A stretch of DNA of 64,000 nt. It comes from JBNKLG01 sp050292235. Its GTDB lineage: Bacteria; Pseudomonadota; Gammaproteobacteria; Chromatiales; Chromatiaceae. Under the pieces are notes generated by a model. It did no database searches. It had not been told where the DNA came from and saw only the letters and a program-made list of their open reading frames with translations. Below are positions 35,544-44,229 of this stretch, one piece after another; positions within the stretch are counted from its first letter, which is position 1, and the number at the start of each line of letters is the position of its first letter. The stretch is taken from NCBI GenBank assembly GCA_050292235.1, contig JBNKLG010000002.1, forward strand, positions 41,759-105,758. The letters run 5' to 3'. Position numbers and translations under genes: made by a program.

Positions 35544-36224
35544 TCAGTCCCCGACCACCAGTCCATCGCGCATCCCCACCACCCGGTCAATGACCGGAGA
35601 ACCGAACACCTCGGCATCGTGACTGCTGATGAGGATGGTCTTGCCGCTGTCGCGCAGGGCCTGAATGTGCTGCAGAAACTCCTGGGAGAGGCGACTGTCC
35701 AGATTGGCAGTGGGCTCATCGGCAATCAGGATCTCAGGATCGTTGATCAGCGCCCGGCAGATGGCGGTACGCTGGGCCTCGCCCCCGGAGAGCCATTCGG
35801 AACGGGCAGCCGCCCGGGCTTCCAGACCGAAACGCTGCAACAGCCCCATGGCTTTGGCCTTGAGCGCCCCATGTTCCAGCCCCAGGGGATAGGCGGGGAG
35901 CATGACATTCTCCAGGGTGCTTAATCCTTTGATCAGATTGAATCGCTGAAAGATAAAGCCGAAGGTCTCGCGCCGGACCTGGGTCATGAAACGCTCCGGC
36001 AAGCCCGAGACCGGCTCCCCATCCAGGCTGATGCGACCTGAGGTGGGCCGTGCCAGACAGCCGATCATAGACAAAAGCGTGGTCTTACCCGAGCCGCTGG
36101 GGCCTTTCAATACCGTCACCTGGCCGGCTTCGACCTGCAGATCGACCCCGCGAACGGCCCAAAGTTCGTTGGGCAGGCCCTGATGAAAGGCCTTTTTGAC
36201 GGACTCCAGCTGGATACTCTTCAT
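35544..36224 (-). CDS. ABC transporter ATP-binding protein (LolD/MacB type)
   Basis: This 226-aa ATPase has Walker A GPSGSGKT, Q-loop FIFQRFNLI, signature WLSGGEAQR, Walker B ILIADEPTANLD and the switch His in ISSHD. Its closest type is the LolD/MacB/FtsE group, which works with FtsX-domain permeases rather than NosY-type permeases. The cognate permease gene ends 3 bp upstream. It would power extraction of, or a mechanical action on, a periplasmic substrate from the inner membrane. Confidence 0.93.
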   Translation of the reverse strand: MKSIQLESVKKAFHQGLPNELWAVRGVDLQVEAGQVTVLKGPSGSGKTTLLSMIGCLARPTSGRISLDGEPVSGLPERFMTQVRRETFGFIFQRFNLIKGLSTLENVMLPAYPLGLEHGALKAKAMGLLQRFGLEARAAARSEWLSGGEAQRTAICRALINDPEILIADEPTANLDSRLSQEFLQHIQALRDSGKTILISSHDAEVFGSPVIDRVVGMRDGLVVGD

Positions 36225-36227
36225 GGG

Positions 36228-37361
36228 CTAGCGCATCACCGCATCGGGATCGGTAATGGCCGCCTGCCAGATAGGCACGATGGTGGCCACCGTATAGGGA
36301 AAGACGGTGAAAAAGAAAAGGGTGGCAACCTGCAGACCATCCACAAAGGGGACCAGGCGGAAGTCCGGATAGAGTACAGCCCACCCCTTGAGCACCGGTT
36401 CAAATAAAATGGCAGCGCCATAGAAGACATGGCCATAGGCGGCCAGATAGCCCAGCAGAAAGGCAGTGAGCGAGATCATTGCCCCCTCCCAGAATTTCAT
36501 GCGAATCACATCGGCGGTCTCCCAGCCAATGGCCTTGAGAATACCGATCTCCCGCCGCTCCTCGGCACTGAGGCCCGAGGCCTTGTCCCAGGCAAAAATC
36601 ACGAAGGCGAGCACGGCGCCCATCAGCAGCACAAAGACAATGCCCTGACGCCAGCTGAAGAGGGCATCATAGGTACGCAACACCTCATCCCGCAGGATGG
36701 GTCGGGTATCCGGCAGCTTCAGCACCAGCTTTTCCGCCACCTTGCGCAATTCCTTGGGATTACGCACCTGCAGCACCAGATCGGTGTACTGCCCCTCGGG
36801 AATCCCGAAGAAATCCCGAAACCGGGTTTCCGATACCAGAATCAGATCCGTACTCACCAGCGCCGAAGCCTGGGGCAACACCTCCGCCACCCGGAATGAA
36901 AAGGGGCGCCCGTCCGAGGCATGCAGAGAAAGGATATCCCCCTGCCCCAGCCCACGGGTACGGGCGATGCCAGCCCCAATGAGGATCTCATTCTCTTCAA
37001 GCAACCGATCCCGCGGCACCATCAGGGTATAGTTGGCCCTCACCGCCGGATCGTAGAAATAGCCCCAAAGGCGCCCGTGCTTCTCCTTCACGCCGCGAAT
37101 ACGCCCCATCTTCTCCAGATAGCTGGCCGGAATCAGATCGTGGCGACCCGCCTGCATTCGCTGGACGATGATCTCCGGCGAATCCGCCAGAATCAGCTGA
37201 GACTCCGTCCGCAGGGCCTGGGTAAAGAGCATCACCGAAGCCAACATGAAGACAATGAGGCTGTAGACCAGCAGCAGTCCGACATTCTTGCCCGGTCGGC
37301 GTAACAGAGAGGCCAGGGTAAAATCGATCAGGTATCTCTGTTTGCGCAGCGAATGACTCAT
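36228..37361 (-). CDS. FtsX/MacB-type ABC transporter permease
   Basis: The 377-aa permease has a first membrane helix (about 25-45), a large periplasmic domain to about 245, and three C-terminal helices forming an FtsX domain (GIVFVLLMGAVLAFVIFAWD and later). A typical coupling segment is LSAEERREIGILKAIGWETADV. It overlaps the small upstream gene by 4 nt and is followed by its ATPase. The periplasmic domain is expected to engage the operon's periplasmic proteins. Confidence 0.88.
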   Translation of the reverse strand: MSHSLRKQRYLIDFTLASLLRRPGKNVGLLLVYSLIVFMLASVMLFTQALRTESQLILADSPEIIVQRMQAGRHDLIPASYLEKMGRIRGVKEKHGRLWGYFYDPAVRANYTLMVPRDRLLEENEILIGAGIARTRGLGQGDILSLHASDGRPFSFRVAEVLPQASALVSTDLILVSETRFRDFFGIPEGQYTDLVLQVRNPKELRKVAEKLVLKLPDTRPILRDEVLRTYDALFSWRQGIVFVLLMGAVLAFVIFAWDKASGLSAEERREIGILKAIGWETADVIRMKFWEGAMISLTAFLLGYLAAYGHVFYGAAILFEPVLKGWAVLYPDFRLVPFVDGLQVATLFFFTVFPYTVATIVPIWQAAITDPDAVMR

Positions 37362-37690
37362 GGCCGCTTGTCCAGCAGAGCGGGCGGCATCACCAGAGAA
37401 CCCGTGGGGAAATGCTCCAGGGCGAGGGGATGGTCCTGAAAGGGGGTGTGATAGTCGGCCTGACTCAGGTGGCGCACATAGCGCGCCTCGGTGAAGAGAC
37501 TCAGGTCGGTCAGCTCCAGGGCCGAAACCTGACGCCGCATCAGGCCCAGATCATCAATTGCTCTCTGAGTGCGCAAGCTGACATCCAAAAAAGTCAGCAG
37601 AAAACATCCCAGAAGCAGGCCCAGCGTCATCAAAAAGAGGTTGGATTTTCGCATGCTGACAGGCGGATCAGACCTATTCGAACTCGCCAT
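37358..37690 (-). CDS. Small membrane-anchored periplasmic protein of the NosL operon
   Basis: The 110-aa frame opens at 37690, overlapping the NosL gene by 17 nt; an internal ATG at 37654 (MRKSNLFLMTLGLLLGCFLL) is also possible. It has one membrane helix and a periplasmic part of about 75 residues with a conserved-looking FTEARYVRHLSQADYHTPFQ stretch. No known family was recognised. It overlaps the permease gene by 4 nt, so it may be an accessory or a periplasmic subunit of the ABC transporter. Confidence 0.65.
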   Translation of the reverse strand: MASSNRSDPPVSMRKSNLFLMTLGLLLGCFLLTFLDVSLRTQRAIDDLGLMRRQVSALELTDLSLFTEARYVRHLSQADYHTPFQDHPLALEHFPTGSLVMPPALLDKRP

Positions 37691-38177
37691 GATCCAGCTT
37701 GATCAGCAGATCGTTGCTGACCTCATCGAAACGCAGAATACGCTTGCCCCCATGATCCGACAGAAATTCCCTGGCATCGGCCTCGGATTCCAACGGAACC
37801 AGTTCGTGCCCCATGGGGCCGAGCACGTCGGAACCGATCACAAACCAGGCGTTATGGGCATCGATCAGGCCAACGCCGTAATATTCGGTCACCCCGATGG
37901 AACGAATATCCTGCTTCTGGTGACCAGGCGCCCATTTGGGCATGTTCAGCAGATATTTGAACAGATCCTTGGCCCCATCGAAGTGGTGGGCATGACCATC
38001 TTTATACATCACTGTGCCTACCCACTCAGGGTACTTGGCCACGAACATGCCGCAGACAGGGCAGGTATCCTTTGGGCCGGGCTTGGGCAGATCAAGGGAT
38101 TCTGCCAGCAAGGACGATGACAGAATCAAAAGCCAGAAAAGGAGAAAAAAACGTCTGTGCATGCCAATACAGCTCAT
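37674..38177 (-). CDS. NosL-family metal chaperone-like protein
   Basis: This 167-aa protein has a signal peptide (HRRFFLLFWLLILSSSLLA; start at 38177 or the ATG at 38162) followed by DTCPVCGMFVAKYPEW, the CxxCGM motif of NosL. Further NosL features are HHFDGAKDLFKYLL and DVLGPMGHELVPL. In nitrous oxide reducers NosL binds Cu(I) and delivers it towards NosZ. Here there is no nosZ, nosD or nosY in the window, so the metal and its client are unknown. The signal peptide lacks an obvious lipobox, unlike typical lipoprotein NosL. Confidence 0.88.
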   Translation of the reverse strand: MSCIGMHRRFFLLFWLLILSSSLLAESLDLPKPGPKDTCPVCGMFVAKYPEWVGTVMYKDGHAHHFDGAKDLFKYLLNMPKWAPGHQKQDIRSIGVTEYYGVGLIDAHNAWFVIGSDVLGPMGHELVPLESEADAREFLSDHGGKRILRFDEVSNDLLIKLDHGEFE

Positions 38178-38235
38178 TCACACCGGGTAGGAAATCCAGG
38201 CGGGAACGAAATGGCGCCCGCCTGGAAAAGGGGTG

Positions 38236-38925
38236 CTAGCCCATCTTCTTTTTCATCTTCTCCATCATCTTCTTGCGTTTTTCCAGACGGCGCTTGCGGA
38301 TCATCATGGTGTCCTTGGCCATATCGCCATAGGCCAGGGTCAGGGCCTGATCGAAATCGGCCAGATCACCGCCATTGGCTGCCTGGGCCGCCTTGGCCGC
38401 CTCGGCGCTGGCAAAAGCCATCTTGCTCTTGCCCGACATGGTGCCCTTGAGCTTGGAGTTGAGCAGGTAGGTGGCCTTATCCACCGCCACCAGAGGCTTA
38501 ATCTCGCCTTCGGCGCCAAAATCAGCAGCATAGATGGCCTTGGGGCCCCGATCCAGATTTAACGAGAGGCTGACAGCCAGACAGTGGATGGAGCAGGTGC
38601 CATCGACCAGATCATCGTCATACTGCACCAGATGACGGCTGTGGTGCCATTTCTTGCGATCCATGCCGCAATAGGGGCAATGGGAATACTTTTCCAGCTC
38701 GTTTTCCAACGGCTTGGCATCCGGCGCCGTCTTGGGCATGAACTGCAACGGGGTGCCATCGTGTTCGCACTTTTCATCAGAGGCTGTCACCCACCCCTTA
38801 CCGGGCACCATGGCACCAATCTTTGGGTTTCCGGTGGCCTGGGCGAGGGTACCGAATCCGGCAAGACTGCCTGCGGCCAAGAGCTTCATGGCCTGGCGGC
38901 GGTCTATGGTGGGTTTGTCTGACAT
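38236..38925 (-). CDS. NosL-family protein with Tat-like signal
   Basis: The 229-aa product starts after GGAG (8 nt spacing) and has a twin-arginine-type leader (DRRQAMKLLAAGSLAGFGTL). The NosL-like part contains HCPYCGMDRKKWHHSRHLVQ and TCSIHCLAV, giving two Cys pairs and several His. The end is strongly basic with Lys/Met-rich coiled coil (RKRRLEKRKKMMEKMKKKMG). It is the first gene of the operon. A folded or metal-loaded state before export is implied if the Tat signal is genuine. Confidence 0.83.
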   Translation of the reverse strand: MSDKPTIDRRQAMKLLAAGSLAGFGTLAQATGNPKIGAMVPGKGWVTASDEKCEHDGTPLQFMPKTAPDAKPLENELEKYSHCPYCGMDRKKWHHSRHLVQYDDDLVDGTCSIHCLAVSLSLNLDRGPKAIYAADFGAEGEIKPLVAVDKATYLLNSKLKGTMSGKSKMAFASAEAAKAAQAANGGDLADFDQALTLAYGDMAKDTMMIRKRRLEKRKKMMEKMKKKMG

Positions 38926-39430
38926 GGCGTATCTCCTAAGTGGGCGTGGTGGGAAGCGTTGTTAGCCTAAAATGGAAACCTGTTTTTATCAGTGGCAACA
39001 GAGCCAGACATTGCGATACATCAAGATAGAGCGCATTGGCGAGGGCTCATTGGGGGATATGACACAGTTTCTGCTCAAAAAAACACTTAAAGGCACCTGA
39101 AATGGAAAGGGGCGCTCCGGGGATTGACCCTGATTTACCTTTTGTGTAGAGTCCCCGCCAGCGGGGCGCAGGCTAATTGCTAATTGGCCCCGATTCACAA
39201 AACCACAGATTTTACCCAGTGATAAGCCCCGTAGGCGGCTTTAACGCTAGAACTAGAACTGGACGTTTTAAAACCTCTTGCATGGAGCATCGCAGTCAGC
39301 CACACCTCCCCGCCCAAAAAGCCGACCAACCCCATACCCCAAAAAGATTCTGTGGTTCCTACGGATTTCGTTAGTGTTGTTTTGTTGCTGACTGCGGTGA
39401 TCCATACAGTGAATCCTTAAATGTCGATGT
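38926..39430. other. 505-bp gene-free region upstream of the NosL operon
   Basis: No credible gene was seen. Open frames at 38989-39198 (minus) and 39177-39374 (plus) lack recognisable domains and good starts. The region holds the promoter of the NosL operon, a small CCCCGC/GCGGGG hairpin near 39150-39166, a short tandem CTAGAA pair near 39248, and the inverted repeat pair described separately. The TpsB gene ends at 39431. Confidence 0.4.
39282..39405. repeat. Imperfect 19-bp inverted repeat pair enclosing 86 bp
   Basis: Positions 39282-39300 (ATGGAGCATCGCAGTCAGC) match the reverse complement of 39387-39405 (ATGGATCACCGCAGTCAGC) at 17 of 19 positions. The enclosed 86 bp are not coding in any convincing way. 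The arrangement resembles a small palindromic intergenic element, either a MITE-like remnant or a REP-type doublet. No flanking target-site duplication was established. Confidence 0.45.
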
Positions 39431-41179
39431 TTAGAGCGTCCAGTTCAAAGTAAAACCAGCCACGGGGCTGTCACTGGTAAAGCCGGTGGGTTTGTGAATA
39501 GGGGCGCCAACGAAGAGGTCGTAGCTGACCGTTTTGTATGCGCCTCGCAGGCCGAGTACGCCACCGGCCAACTGGGTGCCGACCAGTTGCTTGCTGCTCT
39601 GGCCGCCGACCTGGCCATAATCGAGACCAAGGTAGGCCTGGTGGCCATTGCCGACAGCAAGGCCCAGTTCGTTGCGTATCAACCAGCCCCAATCACCGGC
39701 CAGTTGCATCTCACCGTCAAAACCCCGCACCGTGTAACGGCCACCGATGGCAAAACGATCCTGAGGAACCAGAGGCGTGTGATTCCATTGGCCGCGAAGG
39801 AGGACGTGATAGCTCAGACGCTGGCCCTTGAGTGCAAAAGGCTGGGTGACATCCAGACGCAGAGTGGTCAATCGCGGGTAGGCAGTACCCGTACCCAGCT
39901 CCTCCTCCGGTGCAGGCAAACTGCCGAAGTCCCCGGTTCCCCAGCGGAAAGCCAGGTCGGCGTCCAAGGTCGCGGTTTCGAAATAGTGGTTGTGATGCAG
40001 CCCCAGTTCATAACCCGACATGCGTCGGTGCTGGAGCTCGATCTCAGTATCATCAATATAATTGCGGGATTCGCGTAACCAGGCCATCAGACTCAGTTCG
40101 GTCTTGCTGACGGCATCACGCCGCAGCATGCGGGACAGTTTGACTTCGTTCCATTGACTGTCACCACTGTAATCGTAGGTTTGGACGCTGCCAGCCACTT
40201 TCTGATGGTATTCGTTAAGGCTGCCGTTCAGGCTCAGTCGCCAGTAGCCGTAGGGAACACTGTAATAGATGCTTCCACCCCGCGTGCTGTGCTGACTGGG
40301 ATTGGTATCCACATCGTGGTCAAAACTGATATAGAAAAGGTCATTGAGACCAAACAGATGATCTATGGAGAGGGTGGCGCCCGCTTGATATTTTCCGGTG
40401 TCTTTGGATCCCGCATCATCCAGACTCAAACTCAGACGCACCGGTCGGCCCTGATGCCAGGCGATGAGCAGATCACTCTCTCCCGTCTCAGCCCCTTCGC
40501 CTTCTGCCGGTGCCACCTGAATGTCTGCCTCTGCGCTGGGCAGCCGCTTGAAATTTTCCAGCCCCTGTTCCAGGTCCCGCAGATTCAGCAAATCACCCGC
40601 TCTGCCGGGAAATGCCGTCTGCTCATTGGCTCTCAACCCGGAATCCTGGGTAAAACGGATATCACCGATGCGCCCGGGAACCAGCGTCAACGCCAGACTG
40701 CCGTCTTTCAGATCCTGCGGCTCGAGAAATATGCGACTGGTGATGAAGCCTTTGGCAATGATGGCGTTCTGAACCCGGTTAATGACCTGACTGATGCCCT
40801 GGATACCTAAACAGCGCCCCAACGCCGGATCATCCGCACGGTTCGCTGCTGCCAGTGCCCAACGAAAATCCTGACTGCCCTCGCCTTTGAGCTCAATGGT
40901 CTGGATGGGAAAGCAGGGGCTTTCGTCCTGGGGAAGGCGACCTGCATCGGTCACCTGAGGCCTGGAGGGGCGACCCTCCGGTATCCGGGTCTGTTGCGCA
41001 CGCAGGAACTGCTCGCGTGCCTGCTGACGACGCCATTCACGCTCAGAAAGATCAGCCGGATCCACTGCCTGGGCAACCCAGCTAAAGAGCAGCAAGAGCA
41101 ACGGCAAACAGAGATGTCTGGTTTCTGGGGCTGAGGGAGTTGGAAAAGTTGAAAAGATCCGTGGACGCTCGTTATGCAT
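39431..41179 (-). CDS. Two-partner secretion outer-membrane transporter (TpsB, ShlB/FhaC family)
   Basis: A TpsB protein of about 580 aa: signal peptide (LCLPLLLLLFSWVAQA), N-terminal helix region rich in Arg/Gln (REWRRQQAREQFLRAQQ), POTRA domains (FPIQTIELKG; QGISQVINRVQNAIIAKGFI; LVPGRIGDIRF) and a 16-strand barrel. The barrel includes RFAIGGRYTVRGFDGEMQL, which carries the conserved VRGF motif of loop 6, and ends in aromatic NWTL. The start at 41179 places the signal near the N-terminus; ATG 41242 is also open. It would secrete a large TpsA exoprotein, but none is adjacent. Confidence 0.88.
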   Translation of the reverse strand: MHNERPRIFSTFPTPSAPETRHLCLPLLLLLFSWVAQAVDPADLSEREWRRQQAREQFLRAQQTRIPEGRPSRPQVTDAGRLPQDESPCFPIQTIELKGEGSQDFRWALAAANRADDPALGRCLGIQGISQVINRVQNAIIAKGFITSRIFLEPQDLKDGSLALTLVPGRIGDIRFTQDSGLRANEQTAFPGRAGDLLNLRDLEQGLENFKRLPSAEADIQVAPAEGEGAETGESDLLIAWHQGRPVRLSLSLDDAGSKDTGKYQAGATLSIDHLFGLNDLFYISFDHDVDTNPSQHSTRGGSIYYSVPYGYWRLSLNGSLNEYHQKVAGSVQTYDYSGDSQWNEVKLSRMLRRDAVSKTELSLMAWLRESRNYIDDTEIELQHRRMSGYELGLHHNHYFETATLDADLAFRWGTGDFGSLPAPEEELGTGTAYPRLTTLRLDVTQPFALKGQRLSYHVLLRGQWNHTPLVPQDRFAIGGRYTVRGFDGEMQLAGDWGWLIRNELGLAVGNGHQAYLGLDYGQVGGQSSKQLVGTQLAGGVLGLRGAYKTVSYDLFVGAPIHKPTGFTSDSPVAGFTLNWTL

Positions 41180-41348
41180 AAATCCCTTTTGCCATTGCAT
41201 TTTCACCAGGGAGAAAAACCCAGACCGATCGCCCAGACTCATCGGATAGCGACTCTATTATAAAGGGTCATCTAATGTCAACTCACAGTCCCATAGGGCC
41301 CGCATAACCTTTGGTTCTGTTTTTTCAAAGGGCGAAAAGGAGATACCC

Positions 41349-42638
41349 TTAGGCGTTATCCTTACGTGAGCGCCCCAGCGGCCTTTTGGGTTTGCCTTTG
41401 TTTTTCTGATCGCGCAGCCGTTTTTTGGGGGGCTTTGGTTTGGTAGCCTTATCCGGGGCCTTGGGCTTTTTCTTGCGCTGAAACTGGGGCTCACGGTGTT
41501 TGGGTTCCAGGCCGGAGCAGGTGCGGCGGGGGATGGTCTGCTGCTGGTAGCGCTCGATACGGCCCAGCAGACGGGCATCGTGGGCCTCGACCAGCAGCAG
41601 CACTTCGCCTTCAGCGCCATTGCGGCCGGTACGACCGGAGCGATGGATATAGACCTCGGCACTGCGCGGCAGGTCGAAGTGGATCACACGCTGGATGGTG
41701 GGCAGGTCGATGCCCCGCGCTGCCACGTCGGTGGTCACCAGCACCCGGATCTGGTCCTGGCGGAACTGATGGACCAGGCGATCGCGCTGGGGCTGGTCAA
41801 TCTCGCCATGAAGGCAGCCGGTGAGCAACTTCCGCTCGGCCAGTTGGCCAGCCAGCCATTCGGCCCGTTCCCGACTGTAGGTGAAGACCAGGCTGGGGCC
41901 GGAGTCCTTAAGCAGATCCGTCAGCAGGTCGAGCTTATGGGCCACGCTATCGGCCAGATAGGCCGCTTGCTTCACCTGAGGCGGCAGGGTGCGGGCCTCG
42001 CCGACGTTGACGGCATGGGGATCGGCCATGAGGTCGGCGGCAAAGCTGTCTATCCCGCCTTCGCTCAGGGTGGCGGAGAAGCAGTAGAGCTGGCGCTGCT
42101 CGGGCAGCTGGGCCAGCAGGGCGAGGATGCTGTCACCAAAGCCCAGATCGAGCATACGATCGGCCTCATCCAGGACGCAGAGGCTGGTCTGATCCAGATC
42201 CAGATCGCCCTGTTCCAAAGCCCGCTGCAATCGCCCTGGGGTAGCAATGAGCAGGTCAGGCGGTGGCTGCAGGCGCTTGCGCTGGTCGCCATAGGATTCG
42301 CCCCCGGTCAGGGAGGCGAGTCGCAGGCGAATGAAAGCGGTACAGACGACGCCCATCTGGAACACCTGCCGGGCCAGTTCTCGGGTCGGCACCAGTACCA
42401 GGGCACGGGGATTCATGGACTGTTTCGCCCCCTTTTGCTCCAGCAGGCGCTGCATCAGGGGCAGCAGATAGGCCAGGGTCTTGCCGCTGCCGGTGGGGGC
42501 CTGGGCAAGAATGTCACGGCCCAGCAGTGCAGCGGGAATGACCTCGGTCTGCACCGGGGCGGGGGTTTTGAAACCCGCCTTGTCCAGGGACTTGAGCAGG
42601 CGTTCATCCAGCTCCAGTGCCGCAAAGGTCTCAGTCAT
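41349..42638 (-). CDS. DEAD-box ATP-dependent RNA helicase (RhlE/SrmB-like)
   Basis: This 429-aa helicase has all core motifs in order: Q motif (PAPVQTEVIP), PTGSGKT, PTREL, TPGRL, DEAD in VLDEADRMLDLG, SAT, RGIDLP and HRSGRTGR. A basic Lys/Pro-rich tail (QRKKKPKAPDKATKPKPPKK and beyond) probably helps RNA binding. Such enzymes act in ribosome assembly or mRNA turnover. It overlaps sbcB by 8 nt on the same strand. The exact subfamily cannot be fixed by eye. Confidence 0.9.
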   Translation of the reverse strand: MTETFAALELDERLLKSLDKAGFKTPAPVQTEVIPAALLGRDILAQAPTGSGKTLAYLLPLMQRLLEQKGAKQSMNPRALVLVPTRELARQVFQMGVVCTAFIRLRLASLTGGESYGDQRKRLQPPPDLLIATPGRLQRALEQGDLDLDQTSLCVLDEADRMLDLGFGDSILALLAQLPEQRQLYCFSATLSEGGIDSFAADLMADPHAVNVGEARTLPPQVKQAAYLADSVAHKLDLLTDLLKDSGPSLVFTYSRERAEWLAGQLAERKLLTGCLHGEIDQPQRDRLVHQFRQDQIRVLVTTDVAARGIDLPTIQRVIHFDLPRSAEVYIHRSGRTGRNGAEGEVLLLVEAHDARLLGRIERYQQQTIPRRTCSGLEPKHREPQFQRKKKPKAPDKATKPKPPKKRLRDQKNKGKPKRPLGRSRKDNA

Positions 42639-44043
42639 GACTCAGTCCCAGTTGTTCGGGCCAGCGGGCCAGTTCATCCAGCAAGACCATCTTGTCCGGC
42701 CTCTCCTGGCGCAGGCAATCCAGGGTCTGGCGGTAAGCAGGCAGTTGCCCGGTCAGTTGGCTTTGGACATGGGTCTGCCAGCGTTCGGCTTCGGCGGGTT
42801 TGAGGCTGTCGGGCCAGTTGCGGGCGCGATAGCGAAACAGCAGTTCCCCCATACGCTCGTCCCGAAAATCGAAGCGACCCTTGGCCAGCTCCTCGGGGCT
42901 GGCGACCCGCACCTTCTCCAGCAGGGGCTTATCGCTGTTGGGCAGAAAGCCCTCGTAGAGCGCCGTATCGGGGTCTGTGTTAGGGGCGAAGGTCGAGGCT
43001 GAGAAGACCCGACTCAGGCGTTGCTCCAGGTCCGCCACCCCTAAAAGAATCTCCCGATGGCGCAGGGCGGCGTTTAGGTCAATCCCCCACTCGGTGGCGG
43101 CGCTATCGGTCAGGGTCTTGAGCGGCACCAGCACCGGGCAGCGGTTGAGATGCACGGTTTTGAGACCGATGCGCATTTCACCCTCGGCCAGCTCTTCGGT
43201 AGGGGTGTAGAGACGATGGGCGATCTCATCGGCGTCCAGATCCAGCCAGGCACGGGGGTCCTGGGCCAGGTCGTAGACGATGATGCCATTCTGATTGCCG
43301 GGGTGCTGCATCAGCGGCATGACAACAGCCAGACTACCTCGGCTGGCGGCAAACATGCCGGAGACGTGCAGCACAGCGCTGTACTGGCGCAGGTCGATCA
43401 GACGTCGGGCCTGATGTTTGTCTTTATTGTCCAGCACATAGTGGTAGAGCTTGGGCTGTTTCTCCCGCACCAGCCGCGCCATGGCAATGGTGGCGGTCAC
43501 ATCGGAGAGGGCATCGTGGGCCTGCTCGTGAGAGAGACCATTGGCGGCGGTCAGCTCTTCCAGGCGGAAGCTGGGGGCGCCATTCTCACGGGTTGGCCAC
43601 TGGATGCCCTGAGGCCGCAGGGCGCGGGTGAGGCGCAGCATGTCGATGATGTCCCAACGGCCATTGCCATTCTGCCACTCCCGGGCATAGGGATCGTAAA
43701 AATTGCGATAGAGGCCATAGCGGGTGAATTCGTCGTCGAAGCGCAGGCTGTTATAACCCACGCCGCAGGTGCCGGGCGCTGCCAGGGCTTCATGCACCCG
43801 GGCCATGAAATCGGCCTCGATCAGCCCTTGGGATTGGGCCTCTTGCGGGGTGATACCGGTGATGAGGCAGGCCTCGGGATGAGGCAGGCGATCCTGCGGG
43901 GGCTGACAATAGAGATTCAGTGGCTCACCGATGATGTTGAGCTCAATATCGGTACGCACCCCGGCAAACTGGGCGATGCGGTCCTGACGGGGGTCGGCGC
44001 CCCAGGTTTCGTAGTCGTGCCAGAAGAAGCTGGTTTCCCGCAT
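42631..44043 (-). CDS. sbcB: Exodeoxyribonuclease I
   Basis: The 470-aa ExoI digests single-stranded DNA 3' to 5' and acts in recombination and mismatch repair. The DEDDh exonuclease core starts FFWHDYETWGADPRQDRIAQ (catalytic D and E), with GYNSLRFDDEFTRYGLYRNF and HDALSDVTATIAMARL (later D and H region). An ExoI C-terminal domain follows (ELLFRYRARNWPDSL). Length matches E. coli ExoI (475 aa). Confidence 0.95.
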   Translation of the reverse strand: MRETSFFWHDYETWGADPRQDRIAQFAGVRTDIELNIIGEPLNLYCQPPQDRLPHPEACLITGITPQEAQSQGLIEADFMARVHEALAAPGTCGVGYNSLRFDDEFTRYGLYRNFYDPYAREWQNGNGRWDIIDMLRLTRALRPQGIQWPTRENGAPSFRLEELTAANGLSHEQAHDALSDVTATIAMARLVREKQPKLYHYVLDNKDKHQARRLIDLRQYSAVLHVSGMFAASRGSLAVVMPLMQHPGNQNGIIVYDLAQDPRAWLDLDADEIAHRLYTPTEELAEGEMRIGLKTVHLNRCPVLVPLKTLTDSAATEWGIDLNAALRHREILLGVADLEQRLSRVFSASTFAPNTDPDTALYEGFLPNSDKPLLEKVRVASPEELAKGRFDFRDERMGELLFRYRARNWPDSLKPAEAERWQTHVQSQLTGQLPAYRQTLDCLRQERPDKMVLLDELARWPEQLGLSHD

Positions 44044-44124
44044 GTTGAGCCTCCTCAGGTGATGGTGGATACGCTAAGGCTTCGGCTCTGGCCTCCTGTT
44101 TTGGTCCACCTCCCACAAGCGCCA

Positions 44125-44215
44125 GTAGGAGCGCCCCATGGGCGCGAAAACCCACGCATGCAAGAATGCTATAGCCAGCGCACCACCACACTCATCGCGC
44201 CCACGGGGCTCCTAC
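44125..44215. repeat. REP-like inverted repeat doublet
   Basis: Two near-complementary arms of about 21-23 nt (44125-44147 and 44195-44215) share GTAGGAGC and GGGCGCGA-type ends around a 47-bp spacer. Each arm is itself partly palindromic. This is the form of REP doublets/REPINs of Pseudomonas and relatives, which are spread by RAYT transposases. It lies between sbcB and rplS, in the only non-coding gap there. No RAYT gene is in the window. Confidence 0.65.
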
Positions 44216-44229
44216 AAGAGCAATCTTGA

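Noticed and set aside
33322..38925. Calling the operon a nitrous oxide reductase (nos) cluster
   Set aside because: Only NosL-family proteins are shared. nosZ, nosR, nosD and a NosY-type permease are absent, and the ABC transporter is of the MacB/LolCDE type.
39177..39374. 65-codon open frame on the plus strand between the NosL operon and tpsB
   Set aside because: It runs through an inverted repeat arm and has no domain or ribosome binding site; it is explained by the repeat element.
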